From: CAZEGI01 sp964512105 | Lineage (GTDB): Archaea > Altiarchaeota > Altiarchaeia > IMC4 > CAZEGI01 | Direction of reading: 5' to 3' | Length of the DNA stretch: 17,246 nucleotides | NCBI GenBank assembly: GCA_964512105.1 | Contig: CAZEGI010000024.1 | Span: 1 to 17,246 of the forward strand | Shown here: piece after piece, positions 1 through 6,451 of the stretch | How positions within the stretch are numbered: position 1 is the stretch's first letter | Layout: every line of letters starts with the position of its first letter | Made by a program: the position numbers and the translations under genes | The notes under the pieces: model-generated | Databases searched by the model: none | What the model saw: the letters and a program-made list of their open reading frames with translations, nothing else | Told to the model about the DNA's origin: nothing

Positions 1-395
1 GGAATTTTCACCGCGGAATTTTCAACCATCAGATTCTGTAGTGTTTGCGACGCCACCTGCCCGATGGATTCGCCGGTTACGATTGCGTCTGCTTTTTCTT
101 TTTTTGCTATCTCCTCTGCTATGTGGTACATCATGCGCTTGCATAAAATGCATTGAAAGCGGCGGTTGCAGTTCTTGGATATTTCGCTCTGATTTCCAAC
201 GTGCGGAACCACGTATGTTTTGATATTCTTTCCAGAACTTTTTTCAAGTTGTTTAACGAGAAGTTTGATTTTTTCTAAATTTTCTGATTCCGAATTTTTC
301 ATGTGCACCGCAACGACCTCTGCATCCTGCTTCAGCATTAGGTATGCGGCAACGGGTGAGTCTATACCCCCAGATATCAAAGAGATTAACTTCAT
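1..395 (-). CDS. thiI: ThiI-like PP-loop sulfurtransferase (AANH domain), 3' part cut by the window edge
   Basis: The visible 131 residues begin directly at a PP-loop (SGGIDSP, residues 8-14), followed by a CILCKR segment (C82, C85) with C76 nearby, and then a TGESIGQVASQT block. These are hallmarks of the ATP-pyrophosphatase domain of ThiI, which adenylates U8 of tRNA before 4-thiouridine formation; in archaeal ThiI a CxxC-type cysteine set can hold an Fe-S cluster. The usual N-terminal ferredoxin-like/THUMP part is absent: reading upstream in the same frame reaches a stop at 423-425 after only nine codons. The protein is therefore a stand-alone catalytic domain or needs a separate THUMP partner. 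ATG at 393-395 is the only ATG. It lies 27 bases behind the DUF5667 gene and may be cotranscribed with it. The C-terminus lies outside the window. Family assignment is firm; the exact tRNA product is inferred. Confidence 0.82.
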   Translation of the reverse strand, partial: MKLISLISGGIDSPVAAYLMLKQDAEVVAVHMKNSESENLEKIKLLVKQLEKSSGKNIKTYVVPHVGNQSEISKNCNRRFQCILCKRMMYHIAEEIAKKEKADAIVTGESIGQVASQTLQNLMVENSAVKI

Positions 396-422
396 TCTAA
401 AAAACAAGACCGGATGCAGAGA

Positions 423-1076
423 TTATGTCCCCTTTCGTGATTTGGTTTCGTCCTTTTTGTTTTTTTCCTTCTCCTGTCCGGGTATCACGACACCGATAAG
501 ATTTCCGGATGGTGGTTTTGTGTCGTTTTCGATTCTCTGTTCGCGCTCTTGTGTTTGGTTCTGTTTTTGTTCTTCCTTCTGAATCCCCTTCCCTATGCTC
601 GCCAGAGCCCTATCACGACCCTTGGATGAAGCATTTATCGCATTGAGGATGTGTTCCTTCGCCGGTTCTGGCGCTTTCTCAAGAACGCGCTGAAGAACTT
701 CAAAGTGCTTTGATGTTGCCTCGCTTACTATTTCGAGAACGCGCGTAACGTTCCTGCCCTCCTTTTCCGCAACGTCTATTCCATCCTCAACCTCGGAAAT
801 GTCTCTGCCATATTCGTCCACAAGTTCCTTTGCTTTTTCGGGCTTCCCGACTTGTACCATAACGGCCGCCTCTGCAAGTCGCTCCTCCGCATACTTTATC
901 TTCAACTTTGCCTTCTCAATCTTGTCGAAAGTGAACATCAAACGCGCCTTTTCCGCGAGTTTGTCAAAGACATACAAAAAACTATCAGGGGTTATGCCCG
1001 CATTCTCGAATTCCTGCGCGACTGCTGTCGACAACAAAACGTAAGCCACCAGAAAAACCATCAGCTTTTCTTTCAT
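423..1076 (-). CDS. Secreted DUF5667-like helical protein
   Basis: A 217-residue protein with an N-terminal signal peptide (hydrophobic residues about 4-19, likely cleavage after STAVA). Next comes a segment resembling DUF5667 (PDSFLYVFDKLAEKARLMFT, then FAEERLAEA-like helices), a family found in secreted or membrane proteins of archaea and bacteria whose function is unknown. Residues about 45-165 look entirely helical and charged. The tail from about 168 is Gln/Glu/Lys-rich and low in complexity, with a short hydrophobic stretch (LIGVVIPG) near 193-200 that is too short to be a confident membrane anchor. The start ATG at 1074-1076 is 21-29 bases downstream of a TATA-like box that overlaps the end of the SepCysS gene. 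No enzymatic residues were recognised. Confidence 0.7.
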   Translation of the reverse strand: MKEKLMVFLVAYVLLSTAVAQEFENAGITPDSFLYVFDKLAEKARLMFTFDKIEKAKLKIKYAEERLAEAAVMVQVGKPEKAKELVDEYGRDISEVEDGIDVAEKEGRNVTRVLEIVSEATSKHFEVLQRVLEKAPEPAKEHILNAINASSKGRDRALASIGKGIQKEEQKQNQTQEREQRIENDTKPPSGNLIGVVIPGQEKEKNKKDETKSRKGT

Positions 1077-1096
1077 GTTAGTGTATTGGACCTAGG

Positions 1097-1105
1097 TTTA
1101 AATAA
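1097..1105 (-). promoter_or_regulatory. TATA-like box for the DUF5667 gene
   Basis: Minus-strand TTATTTAAA, 21-29 bases before the ATG at 1076. It overlaps the stop codon of the SepCysS gene. The spacing suits a leaderless archaeal transcript. Inferred from position and composition only. Confidence 0.45.
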
Positions 1106-2279
1106 CGTTCAACCCGTTTTCTTTCGCTATCTTCTGGAAGCTTTCTGCAAGGTATTTTATCTGGTTCCAGTTCAGGCCGTATGTGTTGAGCTTCCATGTC
1201 TGGGTCGCTCCCGGGAACGGCCCGATTATTCCGTGTTTGGTAAGCTCGTCCGTCAGGAAATAGCCCCGACGCTTATGCGTTTCAGAGATTTTGCCGAAGG
1301 TTTCTGTCGTGTCAACCTTGGTTAGCGTGTGTTTTCTCGGCATCTCGCTCAGAATTTTATTTCCTTTAATTTTCAGAAACTCGTCTGCAAAGTAAGTTAT
1401 CTTCTTCACTTCGTCGTCCCAGTGCTTCACGCGTTCCTTCACCTTCGGGAACGAAGCCATCAATGCGATGAGCGGCGCGCCCATGACCGTGCATCCGAGA
1501 AGCTCGGTTTCCTTTATCCCGAACTTCCTTCCCGATACATCGCCCGTTGATTGCGTTGTCCTGAAGACCTTTCCTGCATACTCCGAAGTTGTTGCAAGAA
1601 CGCCAGTGGGTGCAGGGGCAGACATTGACTTGTGTCCCGAACCGACAATAAAATCTGCATTCAATTTTTTGCCATCGACTGACATTGTGCCAACGGTGTA
1701 GGCGCCATTCACGAGAAACGGGATTCCGTATTCTTTGCAGACCTTTCCTATTTCTTCGACAGGATGCAAATTTCCGAACTGGTAATCAACGTGATGAATC
1801 GCAACAAGTTTTGGCAGTTTTCCTGTCTCTTTTTTTACAGATTCGATTTTTTTCGCAACTGCGTCTGCAGTAAGAATGTTTTTTTCGTTTACAGGAACCT
1901 CGCGCCAAATAGCTCCCCGGGATTCAAATGCAAGGCAGAGCGAGTAATGCGCAATTGAACTCACCAGAGCGATGTCATTTTTTTCCAATAAACTGTTGAT
2001 AACAATCTGGAAAGCCCCACGCGCCCCTCGAACAACGCGCGCCTCGTCCATATTCACGAACTTTGCCAAGTCCTGAACGAATTCCTGGATCGGTGGCTTG
2101 CAGATCTTGTCTAATCTGAAGGGTTTCAGACAATAATCACATGTGGAATAGCCATCGCCGTATGATATCATAGCCTTTCTGGCCTCAAGTGTCAAACGGC
2201 CTGCTGCCTGTATCGGCTGAATGTTTATGTAATCCTCTTCGCGATCCCTGACCTGAAGGCCTTCGACTATTGGCTCCAT
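1098..2279 (-). CDS. pscS: O-phospho-L-seryl-tRNA:Cys-tRNA synthase (SepCysS)
   Basis: This PLP-dependent enzyme converts phosphoseryl-tRNA(Cys), made by SepRS, into cysteinyl-tRNA(Cys) using a sulfur donor. The 393-residue protein has the family opening INIQPIQAAGRLT (residues 19-31). It carries the paired cysteines C47 and C50 (STCDYC), the third catalytic cysteine C263 (LLGCTVMG), and the PLP lysine K217 in GSGHKSMSA. Their spacing matches the Cys/Cys/Lys/Cys pattern known for Archaeoglobus and Methanocaldococcus SepCysS, so an active persulfide-type enzyme is expected. Its first 13 bases overlap the end of the upstream 61-residue SepCysE-like gene, so translation is probably coupled. SepRS is not in the window. 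Neighbouring sulfur genes (COG1900, NIL-ferredoxin, UPF0280, ThiI) fit a shared persulfide/sulfide economy. Confidence 0.95.
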   Translation of the reverse strand: MEPIVEGLQVRDREEDYINIQPIQAAGRLTLEARKAMISYGDGYSTCDYCLKPFRLDKICKPPIQEFVQDLAKFVNMDEARVVRGARGAFQIVINSLLEKNDIALVSSIAHYSLCLAFESRGAIWREVPVNEKNILTADAVAKKIESVKKETGKLPKLVAIHHVDYQFGNLHPVEEIGKVCKEYGIPFLVNGAYTVGTMSVDGKKLNADFIVGSGHKSMSAPAPTGVLATTSEYAGKVFRTTQSTGDVSGRKFGIKETELLGCTVMGAPLIALMASFPKVKERVKHWDDEVKKITYFADEFLKIKGNKILSEMPRKHTLTKVDTTETFGKISETHKRRGYFLTDELTKHGIIGPFPGATQTWKLNTYGLNWNQIKYLAESFQKIAKENGLNVI

Positions 2280-2452
2280 TTTTCCAAAACATTTAACGCT
2301 TTCTTGATTTTTTCGAGTGCTTTTCTCACCTGTTCCTTCTGTTTTTCATCGAGTTCATGCTTTGGCGCACTCTGTCTCAATACTTCACGTACATCTTCCA
2401 ATGCGAACATCGCATTAAACAGGTTTTCTGTCTCCTTGCTCATTTCTGCCAT
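2267..2452 (-). CDS. Small helical protein, likely C-terminally truncated SepCysE homologue
   Basis: A 61-residue, highly charged, probably two-helix protein (MAEMSKETENLFNAM..., ending in ALNVLEKWSQ). Its gene overlaps the SepCysS start by 13 bases. Full-length SepCysE is a scaffold that bridges SepRS and SepCysS in class I methanogens. C-terminally truncated SepCysE homologues, fused to or genetically coupled with SepCysS, have been described in diverse archaea, and size, position and helical character fit that class here. The sequence itself is too short for a secure family match by eye, so the call rests mainly on context. It would act as an assembly factor or N-terminal domain in trans for SepCysS. 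A TATA-like box (minus-strand ACTTTAATAC, 2471-2480) lies 19-28 bases before its ATG. Confidence 0.6.
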   Translation of the reverse strand: MAEMSKETENLFNAMFALEDVREVLRQSAPKHELDEKQKEQVRKALEKIKKALNVLEKWSQ

Positions 2453-2470
2453 GTAATTAATTTAACCTTA

Positions 2471-2480
2471 GTATTAAAGT
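2471..2480 (-). promoter_or_regulatory. TATA-like box for the SepCysE-like/SepCysS pair
   Basis: Minus-strand ACTTTAATAC lies 19-28 bases before the ATG at 2452, in the 114-base intergenic region shared with the divergent stalk-protein gene. This suggests a bicistronic short-leader message. Inferred from position. Confidence 0.4.
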
Positions 2481-2530
2481 GGTTTTAGCTGGGGAGTCGT
2501 CGGGTTATATTTTCTTATATTTCTCATCTT

Positions 2531-2540
2531 TATTTTATAA
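2531..2540 (+). promoter_or_regulatory. TATA-like box for the stalk-protein gene
   Basis: TATTTTATAA lies 27-36 bases before the ATG at 2567 and faces away from the SepCysS promoter. Its composition and spacing are those of an archaeal box A. Confidence 0.45.
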
Positions 2541-2566
2541 CAGCTAATTTAATAGAGTATAGAAAG

Positions 2567-3175
2567 ATGTCTCGTTTGAGTGGAACGGCAGGTGCGGAAG
2601 AAAAAACCCCGGCCAAGGGATTTGTGACTATCGTCATAGTATTGCTGCTGATTGCAGCCGTAGCCCTAATCGGTTACTATAAGGTGGTAAAGCCAGCCGG
2701 CGGTCTCGGAAGCATCCTGACAATATCGACAACATCAACGTCCAGCACATCCACGAGTTCGACAACGTCCTCCACAACTTCCACCACCTCTTCAACGTCA
2801 ACAAGCTCGACAACATCGAGCTCCAGCACGACTACGTCCAGCACAACTTCGACATCATCAACCTCGACGAGCATACCGGAGTGGAAAATGTGTGCAGGTA
2901 AGGAAATACCGGATAGCATGCTATCCGTGGAAAACGGCACCATCCCAGAAGATGCTGTCAAGGCGGTGTTGTGCATCAAGGGGTTCGGGCAACAGAATGC
3001 ATACACGAGCATGATGGATAGTTTGAAATCTAAGGAGGGCGTTATAACTGCCAGCATAACCTACCGTTACCCCATAGGTTACGTGATTTACTACCCGAAG
3101 GAGATTACCATCGCGGATATAATATCCACCCTCGGCGATTATTCCATAACGGTCGTAAAAGACGGTATACGGTAG
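2567..3175 (+). CDS. Membrane-anchored surface protein with Ser/Thr stalk and degenerate HMA-like domain
   Basis: 202 residues in three parts. A short polar N-terminus is followed by one transmembrane helix (about 19-42, FVTIVIVLLLIAAVALIGYY). Residues about 53-102 form a tract of almost only Ser and Thr. The remainder is a small globular domain of about 100 residues. The tract resembles glycosylated stalks that hold archaeal surface domains off the membrane. In the C-terminal part, predicted strand and helix order (AVLCIKGFG, helix, ITASITYRY, IGYVIYYPK, ITIADIISTL, YSITVVKDG) matches the beta-alpha-beta-beta-alpha-beta fold of heavy-metal-associated domains. However, the metal-binding GMTCxxC loop is replaced by GFGQQNA. 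Two cysteines (in KMCAG and VLCIK) could form an extracellular disulfide. It is flanked on both sides by minus-strand sulfur genes. The function is unknown. Confidence 0.65.
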   Translation: MSRLSGTAGAEEKTPAKGFVTIVIVLLLIAAVALIGYYKVVKPAGGLGSILTISTTSTSSTSTSSTTSSTTSTTSSTSTSSTTSSSSTTTSSTTSTSSTSTSIPEWKMCAGKEIPDSMLSVENGTIPEDAVKAVLCIKGFGQQNAYTSMMDSLKSKEGVITASITYRYPIGYVIYYPKEITIADIISTLGDYSITVVKDGIR

Positions 3176-3865
3176 TCAAACCTCGAAATCAGCTTCAACC
3201 AGCTCCGGAAGTTTTCCGAAGGTTCCGAGTTTGTTTTTATGTATTATCAGGACGCCTCGAACACCGGAAATTTTTTTGGCTTTTTCTATTCCTTTTTCCA
3301 TCCCATGTTTTCCCTTAACTTCGTTACCTATCGCGGTTGCAGTAGCATCTGCAAGTGTTGCGGATTTCGCGACAACGGTGACGGCATCGGACTCGCCAAG
3401 GCTTATGGAATGTCCGACCGATGCCGAGCTGGTGCATATTCCCAGAGGCGTTTCCTCGGGCCTGACACTGAATGCCAGTTTGTTGGAGAATTTTGACTGA
3501 CCGGCATGAATCCCGATGGTTTTTTCCTTTTTCAGTTTTAAAAAAATGTCCCCCCCGTTTTCCACTACAATCTCGCTTGAATGTTTTAACAGCTCTTTTC
3601 CAACCAATTCCGCAAATGCGCCCGCTACTGCTGCGGACGGCCCAACGCCGGTTTTTTTCGCTGCTTCTGCCATGAGCTTTACGATTTCCGGAGCTGAATT
3701 ATCTACGGCTAGGGGTTCGTAAGAAATCATGAAAACGGGGTTTTTCTGCATATACGCTTCGAGAAGTTTGTATTGTCTGAAAACCTCGTCCCTTGCGATA
3801 TCTTTAAGATTTCCGTCAGCTATGATCTTCAAATGCGTATCCTTGTAGTCGAGAGTGAATTTCAT
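3176..3865 (-). CDS. UPF0280 (COG2122) protein, sulfide-assimilation accessory
   Basis: A 229-residue protein starting MKFTLDYKD. The longer reading to 3931 is rejected because the ATG at 3863-3865 shares one base with the stop of the upstream NIL-ferredoxin (TGATG overlap), a classic coupled start. Family hallmarks are visible: GVGPSAAVAGAFAE and IVVENGGDIFLKL in the middle, GICTSSASVGHS, and an ADATATAIGN segment. UPF0280 is distantly related to ApbE/FAD-binding folds. In Methanosarcina acetivorans its homologue MA1715 is reported to be needed for efficient sulfide assimilation. Here it is the last gene of an operon with COG1900 and the NIL-ferredoxin, which strongly supports a role in homocysteine formation from aspartate semialdehyde and sulfide. 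Its biochemical activity is unknown. Confidence 0.88.
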   Translation of the reverse strand: MKFTLDYKDTHLKIIADGNLKDIARDEVFRQYKLLEAYMQKNPVFMISYEPLAVDNSAPEIVKLMAEAAKKTGVGPSAAVAGAFAELVGKELLKHSSEIVVENGGDIFLKLKKEKTIGIHAGQSKFSNKLAFSVRPEETPLGICTSSASVGHSISLGESDAVTVVAKSATLADATATAIGNEVKGKHGMEKGIEKAKKISGVRGVLIIHKNKLGTFGKLPELVEADFEV

Positions 3866-4263
3866 CAACCCTCCTTTATTTTTACGGCTCGCACGGGGCA
3901 CGCCTCGACGCACGCATTGCAGTAGATGCACTTATCCTCGTCTATTTCGACGGTTTTATCCTTCAGGAACTTTATCGCATCGGTGGGGCACAAAGCGATG
4001 CACTCCCCACAATTTATACACTCGTTTGAATCATGGGTTATTTTCTTCTCGAGTTTTTCCACCTCGATGTTATACTTTTTCAATGCGGCTATAACGCGCT
4101 TCTCATCGCTCTTGTCGCCCACAACGGAAACGACCAGCAAGCCCTCGTTGAAGTCTATGTCCGCATTCAGTATGTTCAACGGAACTCCGGTTTCAAGTAT
4201 GACCTTTGACAGTATCGGCGATTCCAGTTCCTGTGGTGGATATTTGAGTATGTATTTGTTCAT
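3865..4263 (-). CDS. NIL domain - 2[4Fe-4S] ferredoxin (homocysteine synthesis partner)
   Basis: 132 residues. Positions 1-75 form a NIL domain, a small ligand-binding fold also found in methionine ABC transporter ATPases. Residues 80-128 form a dicluster ferredoxin with C82-C85-C88-C92 and C112-C115-C118-C122, each CxxCxxCxxxCP. The protein is the homologue type of MA1822, which works with the COG1900 enzyme MA1821 in making homocysteine from aspartate semialdehyde and sulfide; the ferredoxin supplies electrons or handles sulfur. The gene starts four bases after the COG1900 stop. It is preceded by a strong Shine-Dalgarno sequence inside the end of that gene, and its own stop overlaps the UPF0280 start. 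Confidence 0.92.
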   Translation of the reverse strand: MNKYILKYPPQELESPILSKVILETGVPLNILNADIDFNEGLLVVSVVGDKSDEKRVIAALKKYNIEVEKLEKKITHDSNECINCGECIALCPTDAIKFLKDKTVEIDEDKCIYCNACVEACPVRAVKIKEG

Positions 4264-4267
4264 TTCA

Positions 4268-5767
4268 TCACCTCCTGCGCTGGTAATATTTGTTCACGTC
4301 CGACAGCGTCACTATTCCGACGATCCTGTTCTGGTCATCAACCACTGGCGTCGAGTTTATCTGGTGCTTGTCTATGCGCCTTGCAACCACGTCCAATGGT
4401 TCTGTTACTCGTGAGGTTATCACGCGCGCGGTCATTATCTCTGCAAGTTTCTTTTTGTGTTTCGCGGTGGCGTTGGTTATGTCCCACGACGTGACAATCC
4501 CCACGACCCTGTTTTCATCGTCCACTATCGGCACCTGGTCGATCTGGTTTTTTACTATGAGATTCGAAACGTGACCTATCGTTTCTTTTGGTTTTGCGGT
4601 TATGACGGGCTTGGTCATTATCTCGCTCACGAACGGGACTTTCTCCTTTATTCTCATAGGTTTGAACACGGTATCTCTTGGTAGCGGTTCCAATGGTTCA
4701 GTTATGAAAAATTCCTTTGCTTCAATCCATTTCCCGAGTTCGTCTGCGATTTCTCTTGCGGTTTTCAGGCTGGATAGGCAACCGGTCTTCACGCTCTTTC
4801 CGTTCAGCTCGACCCTGCCGGAAAAAAGCTCCTCGTACGTGACTTCCCTAACAACCGGGCGGTTCAGCCTCGGAACGCCGTAATCCAGGATGTTGGTTTT
4901 TATGTCCTTGTTCCTGACTGCCGTGTTCCTTGCGATTTTTTCGTTCAAAACCGGAATTGGGATCCCGATACCGACGAAAAGAGTAGTGCCGTACTGGTGC
5001 ACGGTAGCTCCCTTGATGAATTTCTTGTCCATGTCTTGCAGATTGCCCTTGACCGCGATGTTGCCGAATGCGTTTTTTGGCGAGTGCTGCGTCCCTTCCC
5101 CAACGATGTAACCCTGCGCACCGCACAAAAATATTCGGGTTCCAAACCCGATGGTCTCGTAATTCGGGTCGTTGTTTAACGGGCTTAATTCGCCGGTGCC
5201 GGAAAAGTTGACATTCCTGCTGTTTGGAAGGAGAGTGCCCATGTAGGTGTAAACCGTCCTGTCCGTCGTGTTGGTTGCGGCATTGTATCGCTGATAGTTG
5301 TTTCGTGGATTGAAGAGATACGCCTGATTTAAATCGTCCAGCGTAACGGAGGTTTCGATTTTTTTTCTCGGATAACAATCTGTACCATATGCCGTCGCTC
5401 TTACATCTATTTCCTTCCCGGCCACTAGGTCCTCTATGACGTGGGCACCGCCGTATTCAAGGCCCCTGTTGATGCTCAACGCAGTCGAACCTATGTAAAC
5501 GTCAACGGCGGCAAGTCCTGCATATGCAGGAACCTCGTTAAGGTAAACTGAACCCCCACCAAACTTTATCGGCGGGTCCGCATGTCCGAAGTTCAGGAAA
5601 GCTCCGGATGAACACATTGCCCCAAACGTCCCGGTTGTGACAACATCCACTTCCTCTGCGGCCTTCTTTGCCCCGTGCTTTTCCACGATTTCCGGCATTT
5701 CATCTGCTCGCACAACGACCGCTTCTCCTGCCCGGATTTTTTCGTTAATTTCTGCGATTGTTTTCAT
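4268..5767 (-). CDS. L-aspartate semialdehyde sulfurtransferase (COG1900/DUF39) with C-terminal CBS pair
   Basis: 499 residues. Residues 1-370 are the COG1900 (DUF39) catalytic region: VVTTGTFGAMCSSGA with C52, PPIKFGGGSVYLN, GTDCYPRK with C131, and GAQGYIVGEGTQHSP. Two conserved cysteines in this family are thought to carry a persulfide used to convert aspartate semialdehyde to homocysteine (MA1821 in Methanosarcina). Residues about 384-499 are two CBS motifs (SEIMTKPVITAKP... and AEIMTARVITSRV...), which in this family probably sense an adenosyl ligand such as SAM or a nucleotide. The gene heads an operon with the NIL-ferredoxin and UPF0280. ATG at 5765-5767 is preceded by a clear TATA box at 5791-5800. 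It is divergent from an XRE-CBS regulator, the likely controller. Confidence 0.93.
   Translation of the reverse strand: MKTIAEINEKIRAGEAVVVRADEMPEIVEKHGAKKAAEEVDVVTTGTFGAMCSSGAFLNFGHADPPIKFGGGSVYLNEVPAYAGLAAVDVYIGSTALSINRGLEYGGAHVIEDLVAGKEIDVRATAYGTDCYPRKKIETSVTLDDLNQAYLFNPRNNYQRYNAATNTTDRTVYTYMGTLLPNSRNVNFSGTGELSPLNNDPNYETIGFGTRIFLCGAQGYIVGEGTQHSPKNAFGNIAVKGNLQDMDKKFIKGATVHQYGTTLFVGIGIPIPVLNEKIARNTAVRNKDIKTNILDYGVPRLNRPVVREVTYEELFSGRVELNGKSVKTGCLSSLKTAREIADELGKWIEAKEFFITEPLEPLPRDTVFKPMRIKEKVPFVSEIMTKPVITAKPKETIGHVSNLIVKNQIDQVPIVDDENRVVGIVTSWDITNATAKHKKKLAEIMTARVITSRVTEPLDVVARRIDKHQINSTPVVDDQNRIVGIVTLSDVNKYYQRRR
4269..4276 (-). promoter_or_regulatory. Strong Shine-Dalgarno site for the NIL-ferredoxin gene
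   Basis: Minus-strand GGAGGTGA runs into the TGA stop of the COG1900 gene and ends five bases before the ATG at 4263. It is fully complementary to the usual archaeal 16S 3' end. Internal operon genes here appear to use SD initiation while first genes seem leaderless. Confidence 0.75.
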
Positions 5768-5790
5768 TATATGGAGAAAATCCGCATTCG

Positions 5791-5800
5791 TATATAAATA
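5791..5800 (-). promoter_or_regulatory. TATA box of the homocysteine operon
   Basis: Minus-strand TATTTATATA lies 24-33 bases before the ATG at 5767, an excellent archaeal box A at leaderless spacing. Confidence 0.6.
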
Positions 5801-5822
5801 CTTTCCTGTTTTTATTATGCAG

Positions 5823-5851
5823 ATATTAATATTTAATACATATATTAATAA
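5823..5851. promoter_or_regulatory. Paired palindromic candidate operator between the COG1900 operon and the XRE-CBS gene
   Basis: ATATTAATAT (5823-5832, a perfect palindrome) and ATATTAATAA (5842-5851) share the 8-base palindrome TATTAATA, with centres 19 bases apart. They overlap the expected core promoter of the XRE-CBS gene (ATG 5861) and lie 56-84 bases before the COG1900 start. The layout suits an autoregulating dimeric XRE repressor, but AT-rich promoter DNA can look palindromic by chance. Confidence 0.45.
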
Positions 5852-5860
5852 ACCGGTAAA

Positions 5861-6421
5861 ATGCAGCTTCCCGAACTTTCAGAAATCGGCAGATTAAGAG
5901 AAAAACTTGGACTGACACAAAGCGAACTTGCAAAAAAATCCGGGGTCAGCCAGTCACTCATAGCAAGAATCGAGGCGGGAGACATCGACCCGGGGTACAG
6001 CAACGTCGCACGCATATTCCGCGCGCTCAGCGAACTTGAGGACATTGAGATTACGGCAAAAGAGATCATGACGCCGCGTGTGCATGGAATACAGCTCGGG
6101 AACACCATGGAAACCGCGGCCAAAAAAATGAAAAAGCACGATGTTTCCCAGATGCCGGTTTTTGACGGCGACCGTATTGTCGGTTCGATTTCGGAGCGCG
6201 TGATTTTAGACCAGATAACACGGGGGATGGATGCAAGCGACCTGTCAAGGAAAAAGGTCGATGATTACCTCGAAGGCGCATTTCCGACCGTAAGCCCTGA
6301 AACGCCGCTGAGTTCCGTATCCGCGCTGCTGGAGCACAACAGCGCGGTTATCGTTCTGGAAAAGGGAATTCCAAGAGGCATAATAACAAATTCGGACCTG
6401 CTTAAGATGGTCCATGGCTGA
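5861..6421 (+). CDS. XRE-type HTH regulator with two C-terminal CBS domains (COG3620)
   Basis: 186 residues. Residues 8-60 form a Cro/CI-type helix-turn-helix (LREKLGLTQSELAKKSGVSQ, then SLIARIEAGDIDPGYSN). Residues about 67-120 (AKEIMTPRVHGIQ...VSQMPVFDGDRIVGSISE) and 130-186 (VDDYLEGAFPTVSPETP...IITNSDLLKMV) are CBS motifs. CBS pairs usually bind adenosyl ligands, so this looks like a metabolite-sensing repressor. It is divergent from the COG1900 operon, whose enzyme also ends in a CBS pair, so both may read the same ligand; control of homocysteine/methionine synthesis is the obvious inference. The last 14 codons and the following TATA region are duplicated 725 bases downstream, on the far side of the HEPN-MNT pair. 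Confidence 0.88.
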   Translation: MQLPELSEIGRLREKLGLTQSELAKKSGVSQSLIARIEAGDIDPGYSNVARIFRALSELEDIEITAKEIMTPRVHGIQLGNTMETAAKKMKKHDVSQMPVFDGDRIVGSISERVILDQITRGMDASDLSRKKVDDYLEGAFPTVSPETPLSSVSALLEHNSAVIVLEKGIPRGIITNSDLLKMVHG

Positions 6422-6428
6422 TTTTTAT
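6377..6428 (+). repeat. Direct repeat copy A (3' end of XRE-CBS gene plus TATA box)
   Basis: 52 bases matching 7102-7153 at 45 positions with no gaps. It covers the last 14 codons and stop of the regulator gene and the shared TGATTTTTAT box. In this copy the box lies about 24 bases before the HEPN start codon and probably serves as its promoter. Confidence 0.85.
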
Positions 6429-6451
6429 CTTACGTAATTAAATGTGATAAT

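Noticed and set aside
220..582. Plus-strand open frame of 120 codons
   Set aside because: Lies opposite the ThiI and DUF5667 genes, spans both, and has no recognisable protein features; a shadow frame.
2727..2875. Ser/Thr-codon tract considered as a CRISPR-like or tandem DNA repeat
   Set aside because: Units are irregular codon-level mixes of Ser and Thr inside a coding frame, without constant repeats or spacers.
3176..3931. Longer start for the UPF0280 protein
   Set aside because: The extra 22 residues overlap the ferredoxin gene in another frame, and the ATG at 3863-3865 has the coupled TGATG overlap and begins the family homology.
4848..5378. Minus-strand open frame of 176 codons in another frame of the COG1900 gene
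   Set aside because: Entirely inside the firmly identified COG1900 gene; composition is typical of an out-of-frame reading.
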